From NCBI GenBank assembly GCA_003248935.1, contig QFQF01000002.1, positions 124,001 to 188,000 of the forward strand: a stretch of 64,000 nucleotides of DNA, given 5' to 3'. Positions 58,994-64,000 of this stretch are shown here, in pieces. The notes below the pieces were generated by a model, which made no database searches, was not told the origin of the DNA, and saw nothing but the letters and a program-made list of their open reading frames with translations. How positions within the stretch are numbered: the stretch's first letter is position 1; each line of letters opens with the position of its first letter. The position numbers and the translations under genes were made by a program. The stretch is from Sphingobium sp. GTDB lineage: Bacteria > Pseudomonadota > Alphaproteobacteria > Sphingomonadales > Sphingomonadaceae.

Positions 58994-59785
58994 ATGGCGA
59001 CCATATTGAAGGACGACCGTTTCCGCCGGCAGGATATCAGCGAAGCCGAATGGAAAGCGCGGGTCGACCTTGCCGCCTTCTACCGTCTGTCGGCGCTCTA
59101 CGGCTGGGACGATTTCATCTACACGCACATCTCCGCGCGGGTGCCCGGGCCGGATCATCATTTCCTGATCAACCCGTTCGGCCTGATGTTCGACGAGATC
59201 ACCGCGTCCAGCCTCATCAAGGTCGACCTCGACGGCAATGTGATCGGCGAGAACGAATATGGCATCAACTACGCCGGTTACGTGATCCATTCGGCGATCC
59301 ACGGCGCGCGCGACGATGCGCTGTTCATCGCCCATTTCCACAGCGCCGATGGCATGGCGGTGTCCGCCCACGCGGAGGGCCTGCTGCCGCTCAACCAGCG
59401 CGCGCTGGCGATCATCCCGCGCCTGTCTTATCATGATTATGAAGGCGTTGCCTTGAACCTGGACGAGCGGGAGCGGCTGGTCGCCGACCTTGGCGATACG
59501 AAGGTCATGCTGTTGCGCAATCACGGCACGCTGGCGCTAGGTGCGACGCCTGGTGAGGCGTGGTCGGGCATCTATCATCTGGAGGCGGCCTGCACCGCGC
59601 AGGTCCGCTCGCTCAGCATCGGGCGCGATGGTGTGCTGATCGCTCCGGAGGCGGCGCAGGAGGAGGTCCGGCGCCAGATGGGCCGGGAGCGCCAGCCTGT
59701 AGAGGGGCGCCGCACCCACTACGACCTCGTGTGGGAGGCCGCCTTGCGCAAGGCGGAGCGGCAGGCGCCGGGCTTCGACGCCTGA
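58994..59785 (+). CDS. Class II aldolase/adducin family protein
   Basis: 263 residues. Zinc ligands appear as HISARV, HSAIHGARDDALFIAHFHS and LLRNHGTLAL in the class II aldolase order. Sequence resembles the aldolase/adducin-domain proteins of unknown substrate. It may cleave or epimerise the carbon product of organosulfur breakdown (inference from context). GGGAG precedes the ATG; 43 nt after the second binding protein. Confidence 0.85.
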   Translation: MATILKDDRFRRQDISEAEWKARVDLAAFYRLSALYGWDDFIYTHISARVPGPDHHFLINPFGLMFDEITASSLIKVDLDGNVIGENEYGINYAGYVIHSAIHGARDDALFIAHFHSADGMAVSAHAEGLLPLNQRALAIIPRLSYHDYEGVALNLDERERLVADLGDTKVMLLRNHGTLALGATPGEAWSGIYHLEAACTAQVRSLSIGRDGVLIAPEAAQEEVRRQMGRERQPVEGRRTHYDLVWEAALRKAERQAPGFDA

Positions 59786-59830
59786 CCCGGGCGAATACCT
59801 CTTCACATATGAGCATTACTCGACGCCGCC

Positions 59831-59848
59831 CGCCAACTCTCATTGGCG
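59831..59848. repeat. Short inverted repeat before the peroxiredoxin-like gene
   Basis: CGCCAA-6 nt-TTGGCG, centred 66 nt before the ATG at 59906. Could be an operator or a weak hairpin. The only notable element in the 120-nt gap. Confidence 0.35.
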
Positions 59849-59905
59849 TGGTGGCGTTCGTGCACGCCATAGAAACGGGGAGATCGGAACAAGGAGAACA
59901 AGCCC

Positions 59906-60559
59906 ATGGCGACGGTGTTGGCAGACAGCCTGAAGGACGCGTTCGGCCGCTTGCAGGCCGAACGGGAACGGTCCTGGTCATCGGCGCAGCTGGCCGCGAA
60001 CGCGGGACAGCGCCGGACATTGCAGGCACGCTTCGACCCGGCAGCGGTCGCCCGGACAGGCGATGTGCTGCCCGACTTCGCCCTTGCCGACGTGGAGGGC
60101 GGCGCACTGACACTGTCGCGCCTGACGGCGGGCGGCCCTGCGGTGCTGGTCTTCTTCCGTTTCGCCGGCTGTCCTGCGTGCAACATCGCGCTCAGCCACT
60201 ATGACCGGACGCTCGCACCGGAATTGCAGGTGCGGGGCGTGCCGCTGGTCGCGGTGAGCCCGCAGGTGCCCGGGCCCCTTCGTGCGATCAGGGAGCGGCA
60301 TCAGCTCAGCTTCGCCGTCGCATCCGACCCGGATAATGGTCTTGCCCGGCATATCGGCATCACGTTCGTGCCGGACGAGCGCCCGGCATCGCCGCCGCCC
60401 GGCTGGATCGGCGAGGTGACGGGCACCGGCAGCTGGGAATTGCCGCAGCCCTCCGTGCTGGTGATCGAGCCGGGCCTGCGGGTCCGGCATCTGCAGGTCA
60501 GCCCGGACTGGCTCGACCGGCCCGAGGCTGCGGATATCCTCGCGCTGCTGGACGACTGA
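59906..60559 (+). CDS. Peroxiredoxin-like thioredoxin-fold protein with CPAC motif
   Basis: 217 residues. AhpC/TSA-like core: GDVLPDFALADVEGGALTL, then VLVFFRFAGCPACNIAL with Cys89 and Cys92 in a CPAC redox motif. The Pro-Thr-x-x-Cys of 2-Cys peroxiredoxins is replaced by Phe-Ala-Gly-Cys. It may detoxify peroxide or reduce disulfides linked to sulfur metabolism. AAGGAGAA precedes the start; likely end of the sulfur island. Confidence 0.85.
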   Translation: MATVLADSLKDAFGRLQAERERSWSSAQLAANAGQRRTLQARFDPAAVARTGDVLPDFALADVEGGALTLSRLTAGGPAVLVFFRFAGCPACNIALSHYDRTLAPELQVRGVPLVAVSPQVPGPLRAIRERHQLSFAVASDPDNGLARHIGITFVPDERPASPPPGWIGEVTGTGSWELPQPSVLVIEPGLRVRHLQVSPDWLDRPEAADILALLDD

Positions 60560-60610
60560 CCGGCGTTTTGGGGGCTTGCCAGCCGCGTGGCGGCGTGGCG
60601 AAAGAGGGGC

Positions 60611-61768
60611 ATGGTCAACGCGGTCATCGGGCGCCTCGGCACCACCATATTCGAAGCCATGTCGCAGCGCGCGCGGGACACCGGCGCCATCAACCTGGGA
60701 CAGGGCTTTCCCGATGCGAATGGTCCGCCCGAACTGCTGGAGGCCTGTGCCAGGGCGGTACTGGAGCGATCGAGCCAGTATCCGCCGATGCGTGGCCTTG
60801 CCGAACTGCGCCGGTCTGTCGCCGAATATTATCGGGCCGGGCAGGGGATCGTCCTCGATCCGGATACGGAGATCGTCGTCACGTCCGGCGCGACCGAAGC
60901 GCTGGCCGCAAGCCTGCTGGCGCTGATTGAACCGGGCGACGAGGTGATCGCCGTGCAACCGCTTTATGACGCCTATCTGCCGCTGATCGAGCGGGCCGGT
61001 GGCGTCGTGCGGCTGGTCAGCCTGACGCCGCCGGACTGGCGCCTGCCCGTCGCGGTTCTGGAAGCGGCGATCACGCCGCGCACGCGCCTGCTGCTGCTCA
61101 ATACGCCGAACAATCCCACCGGCACCATACTGGGCCAGGCGGAGCTGGAAGCCGTTGCGCGTCTGTGCGTCGCCCATGACCTCAACATCCTGTGTGACGA
61201 GGTGTGGGAGGCCATGCTCTTCGACGCGGTGGATCATCGCTCGCCTCTGGCCTTGCCGGAATTGCGCGACCGGACGGTGAAGGTGGGGTCGGCGGGCAAG
61301 ATCTTCTCGCTCACCGGATGGAAGGTCGGCTGGGCGTGCGCGGCGCCGCCGCTCGCGACCGCCATCGCCCGCGCGCATCAGTTCCTCACCTTCACGACCC
61401 CGCCAGCGCTGCAATGGGCGGTCTCCGATGGCCTGAGCCTGCCCGCCGAATGGCACGCCGCGCATCGCGCCGGGCATGGGGAAGGCCGGGCGCGCTTGAT
61501 CGCCGGACTGCGTGCGGCCGGCTTCCATGTGCTGGATGGCCCCGCGACATGGTTCGTCATCGTCGATCTGGCGGCTTCGGGGATAGATATGCCTGATACG
61601 GTCTTCTGCGAGCGTCTGGCCGAGGCCGGGGTGGTGTCGATTCCCGTTTCCGCCTTCTACGCGGATGCACCCGAAACGGGCTACGTGCGGTTCTGCTTCA
61701 CGAAGTCGCTTGAGACGCTGGACGAGGCGATCGCGCGGATCGGCCGTTTTCGCGGGACGCTTGCCTGA
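60611..61768 (+). CDS. PLP-dependent aminotransferase (YbdL/methionine-aminotransferase-like)
   Basis: 385 residues from MVNAVIGRLGTTIFEAM; a GTG 24 nt upstream is an alternative. Fold type I aminotransferase: SQYPPMRGLAELRRSVA, VVTSGATEALAASLLALI, LLNTPNNPTGTIL, DEVWE and the Schiff-base Lys230 in SAGKIFSLTGWKVGW. It resembles the methionine/aromatic aminotransferase branch, so a link to sulfur amino acids is possible. It is convergent with the Rieske gene, 10 nt apart. Confidence 0.88.
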   Translation: MVNAVIGRLGTTIFEAMSQRARDTGAINLGQGFPDANGPPELLEACARAVLERSSQYPPMRGLAELRRSVAEYYRAGQGIVLDPDTEIVVTSGATEALAASLLALIEPGDEVIAVQPLYDAYLPLIERAGGVVRLVSLTPPDWRLPVAVLEAAITPRTRLLLLNTPNNPTGTILGQAELEAVARLCVAHDLNILCDEVWEAMLFDAVDHRSPLALPELRDRTVKVGSAGKIFSLTGWKVGWACAAPPLATAIARAHQFLTFTTPPALQWAVSDGLSLPAEWHAAHRAGHGEGRARLIAGLRAAGFHVLDGPATWFVIVDLAASGIDMPDTVFCERLAEAGVVSIPVSAFYADAPETGYVRFCFTKSLETLDEAIARIGRFRGTLA

Positions 61769-61777
61769 CGCATCCGC

Positions 61778-62149
61778 TCACGCCGTAACGATCATCCCGT
61801 CGGTGACAGTGACCGGCCAGCGTGTCAGTGCGGCGCCGGGACAGGGGCCGCCGACGCAGCGGCCTGTCGGGATGTCGAACAGGGCGGCATGCCAGCTGCA
61901 CGCGATCAGGTCGCGGCGCGGGGTCAGATAGTCGTCGAGCTTCTGTGCCAGCGGCAGGCCCATATGCGGGCATTTGTCGACATAGCCATGGACCGTCCGG
62001 CCGCGCCGGACCACGAAGCCATGGAAACGGCCCGCCCGCATCTGGAGAACGAAGTTGCGTGCAGCGCCATCCGCGATGCTGTCGAGCGGGCCCAGCTTCA
62101 CGCCCGGCGGCGTCGCCGTCAGCCGCTCGCCGGGACTATCCTCGCTCAT
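61778..62149 (-). CDS. Rieske [2Fe-2S] ferredoxin-like protein
   Basis: 123 residues. Rieske ligands: Cys60 and His62 (DKCPHMG), Cys84 and His87 (CSWHAALF). A single small domain, so it is a soluble ferredoxin rather than an oxygenase. It overlaps the maiA stop by 4 nt, third in the fahA-maiA-Rieske operon, which suggests an electron-transfer role connected to tyrosine or homogentisate breakdown. Confidence 0.92.
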   Translation of the reverse strand: MSEDSPGERLTATPPGVKLGPLDSIADGAARNFVLQMRAGRFHGFVVRRGRTVHGYVDKCPHMGLPLAQKLDDYLTPRRDLIACSWHAALFDIPTGRCVGGPCPGAALTRWPVTVTDGMIVTA

Positions 62150-62790
62150 TGGCGGTCGGCATCCGGCTGGAGCGAAGGATGCGCTGCCGCGACTTCGGGG
62201 AGCGCGCGGGCACGGATGCAGGCTGCCATCAGAGCCGGATAGGGGGAAAGGTCGACGCTGAAACGTTCGGCCGAAAAGACTTGCGGCACCAGATAGCAGT
62301 CGGCCAGCGTCGGCCGGTCGCCAAAGGCGAAGCCATCGCCGTGGCGCGCGATCAATGCCTCCAGCGCGGCAAAGCCATCACCAATCCAGCGGGCGGCCCA
62401 TGCGTCGATGGCTGGCTGACCGGCAACGAAGTCGTGCTTGAGAGCCTTCAGCACGCGCAGGTTGTTGAGGGGGTGGATGTCGCATCCGATCAGCGCCGCC
62501 ATGGCGCGGACGATGGCGCGATCATCGGTATCGGTGGGAAGCAGTGGGGGTGACGGCCACCGTTCCTCCAGCCATTCAAGGATGGCGGGGCTTTGCGTGA
62601 CGGCCGTGCCGTCAGCCTCCAGCGCGGGTACGAGGCCCTGCGGCGCCAGCGCGAGATAGGCCGGATCACGCTGTGCCCCGGTGCGCAGGTCGTGTGTGAC
62701 ATGCGTGAACGCGATGCCCTTCAGGTTCAGCGCGATGCGTACGCGATAGGCGGCGCTCGATCGCCAGTAGCCGTGAAGGATAAGGGTCAT
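62146..62790 (-). CDS. maiA: Maleylacetoacetate isomerase
   Basis: 214 residues. Zeta-class glutathione transferase: YWRSSAAYRVRIALNLKGI (Ser-Ser glutathione site), APQGLVPALEADGTAVTQS and GDRPTLADCYLVPQVFSA. It isomerises maleylacetoacetate to fumarylacetoacetate in tyrosine/homogentisate catabolism. Start overlaps the fahA stop (ATGA). Confidence 0.95.
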   Translation of the reverse strand: MTLILHGYWRSSAAYRVRIALNLKGIAFTHVTHDLRTGAQRDPAYLALAPQGLVPALEADGTAVTQSPAILEWLEERWPSPPLLPTDTDDRAIVRAMAALIGCDIHPLNNLRVLKALKHDFVAGQPAIDAWAARWIGDGFAALEALIARHGDGFAFGDRPTLADCYLVPQVFSAERFSVDLSPYPALMAACIRARALPEVAAAHPSLQPDADRQ

Positions 62791-64000
62791 GTCCCCGTTG
62801 CCGGTGTCACGATCGCCCGGCATGTGCCAAAGCCGATCGACCGATAGCCCGGCGCATGGGCGGTCGCGCTCAGTGTCACCTCGTCTCCATCCTCAAGGAA
62901 GGTGCGCTCTTCGCCGCCGGGAAGGGCAATGCGGCTCTTGCCGCCCTCGGTCAGTTCCAGAAGGCTGCCATAGCCATCGGGCGTGGGGGTCGAGATCGTT
63001 CCGGTGCCGAGCAGGTCGCCGGGCTGGAGATTGCAGCCGTTCGAGGCGTGGTGGGTCACGATCTGCTGTGCGGTCCAGTACATGTTGGACGCCGGTCCTG
63101 ACGAAAGACGATGTGGCGCGTGGCCCTCTGCCCGCATGCGCGCGGTGGACAGGGTGACCTGAAGGTCCACCGCCAGCGCTCCGGTCGCCTGATCCGCCGC
63201 ATCCCACAGATAGGGGAGGGGAGCGGGGTCGCCCTCCGGTCGCGCGGGTTGGGCAAGGCGGAAGGGCGCCATGGCTTCGGCCGTCACCACCCAGGGGGAA
63301 ATGGTCGACTGGAAATTCTTCGCGAGGAACGGGCCGAGCGGGACATATTCCCACGCCTGGAAATCACGCGCCGACCAGTCGTTCAGCAGGCAGAAGCCAG
63401 CGATATGGTCGGCCGCTTCCGCGATCGGGATCGGTTCCCCCAGCGCGTTGCCCCGGCCGATCCAGAGGCCGAGTTCCAACTCGTAATCGAGGCGGGTCGA
63501 CGGCCCGACGATGGGCACGTCGGCTTCCAGTGGCTTGTGCTGGCCGATCGGACGGCGGACCGGCGCGCCCGAAGGGCGAATGGAGGACGCCCGGCCATGA
63601 TAGCCGATGGGCACATATTTGTAGTTGGGCAGCAGCGGATTGTCGGGCCGGAACAGCTTCCCGACGTTGGTGGCGTGATGGATGCCGACATAGAAGTCGG
63701 TATAGTCGCCGATGGCGGCGGGCAGATGCATCGTGCACGCGGCGGCCGCGTGCAGCAGGGGCCGCGCGGCGGGCGCCATGGCCGGGTCCGACAGCAGCGC
63801 GCTGATCGCGGCGCGCAGCGCGACGCGGTCAGCGGCAGGCATAGCCATCAGCGTATTCAGGGTCGTTCCATCCAGAGAGTCGACGAAACGCGCGGGGAGC
63901 AGGCCCGCCGACAGCGCCGCATTCAGGTCAAGGATGTGATCGCCGATCGCGACACCCGCGCGCGGTGCCGCCGTGCCGGGGGAGAAGATACCGAACGGCA
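62787..64000 (-). CDS. fahA: Fumarylacetoacetase, N-terminus cut by the window edge
   Basis: At least 404 codons are in the window; the reading frame runs off the right edge, so the usual N-terminus of a few tens of residues is missing. The internal ATG at 63848 is not the start. Motifs: DYTDFYVGIHHATNVGKLF, VPIGYHGRASS, DYELELGLWIGRGN and DWSARDFQAWEYVPLGPFLAKN. It hydrolyses fumarylacetoacetate to fumarate and acetoacetate. Followed by maiA and the Rieske gene. Confidence 0.96.
   Translation of the reverse strand, partial: PFGIFSPGTAAPRAGVAIGDHILDLNAALSAGLLPARFVDSLDGTTLNTLMAMPAADRVALRAAISALLSDPAMAPAARPLLHAAAACTMHLPAAIGDYTDFYVGIHHATNVGKLFRPDNPLLPNYKYVPIGYHGRASSIRPSGAPVRRPIGQHKPLEADVPIVGPSTRLDYELELGLWIGRGNALGEPIPIAEAADHIAGFCLLNDWSARDFQAWEYVPLGPFLAKNFQSTISPWVVTAEAMAPFRLAQPARPEGDPAPLPYLWDAADQATGALAVDLQVTLSTARMRAEGHAPHRLSSGPASNMYWTAQQIVTHHASNGCNLQPGDLLGTGTISTPTPDGYGSLLELTEGGKSRIALPGGEERTFLEDGDEVTLSATAHAPGYRSIGFGTCRAIVTPATGT

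Overview
This is high-GC DNA (roughly 65% by eye) from an alphaproteobacterium, most likely a sphingomonad (Sphingomonas or a relative). The evidence is the set of gene families and neighbourhoods: an Oar-type TonB-dependent receptor, a ChpT-type phosphotransferase beside a CheA/CheW/CheB/CheR set, rpoH, an extended Psp locus, sulfonate-uptake genes, and a dapF-mtaB-ftsY-yciB operon. It reads as chromosomal housekeeping DNA with accessory islands. I saw no insertion sequence, prophage, integrase or CRISPR array.

Layout. 1-3.8 kb: gatC(end)-gatA-gatB, with a small membrane gene between gatA and gatB. 3.9-8.9 kb: tRNA-Leu(UAG), tig, a DPM1-like glycosyltransferase, then clpP and clpX with a strong terminator. 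9.2-12.6 kb: TonB-dependent receptor. 12.6-17.8 kb: mtgA, an MFS transporter with a divergent TetR regulator, rpoH, rluD and a JAMM peptidase. 17.9-24 kb: chpT-cheA-cheW-cheY-cheB-cheR with no receptor or flagellar gene in view. 24-30.2 kb: DMT exporter, AmpD-like amidase, RNase P RNA, an MDR oxidoreductase, a lipoprotein beside an L,D-transpeptidase, a J-domain protein overlapping a [2Fe-2S] ferredoxin, and sufE. 30.3-34.2 kb: a Psp envelope-stress locus transcribed leftward from a sigma-54 promoter, with pspF divergent. 34.3-40.6 kb: sodB, yciB/ftsY/mtaB/dapF and a GGDEF-EAL protein. 40.9-45.5 kb: ffh-rpsP-rimM-trmD-rplS, with a VapBC module inserted between rimM and trmD. 45.5-60.6 kb: an organosulfur/cysteine island. 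60.6-64 kb: an aminotransferase and the tyrosine-catabolic set fahA-maiA-Rieske; fahA runs off the right edge.

How the genes work together. clpP carries a good match to the alphaproteobacterial RpoH promoter, and rpoH lies about 9 kb away. The Psp locus has the textbook control layout (sigma-54 -24/-12 element, inverted-repeat activator sites, divergent pspF), but its operon is longer than usual: a 57-residue exported or membrane peptide comes first and three extra PspB-like membrane/coiled-coil proteins follow pspC. The organosulfur island joins two SsuA-like binding proteins, one SsuBC transporter, an SsuD-like flavin monooxygenase, a DszC/SfnB-like acyl-CoA-dehydrogenase-fold enzyme, a 3-mercaptopropionate-dioxygenase-like enzyme, a triple-rhodanese protein, serine acetyltransferase and a LysR regulator. 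A plausible reading is import of an organic sulfur compound, oxidative release of its sulfur, and capture on O-acetylserine. The substrate cannot be read from the sequence.

The strongest candidates for something new are the extended Psp operon, this organosulfur island with its shared AATAGAYAAATA-type element, and the promoter-operator of the VapBC module, which begins inside the rimM coding sequence.
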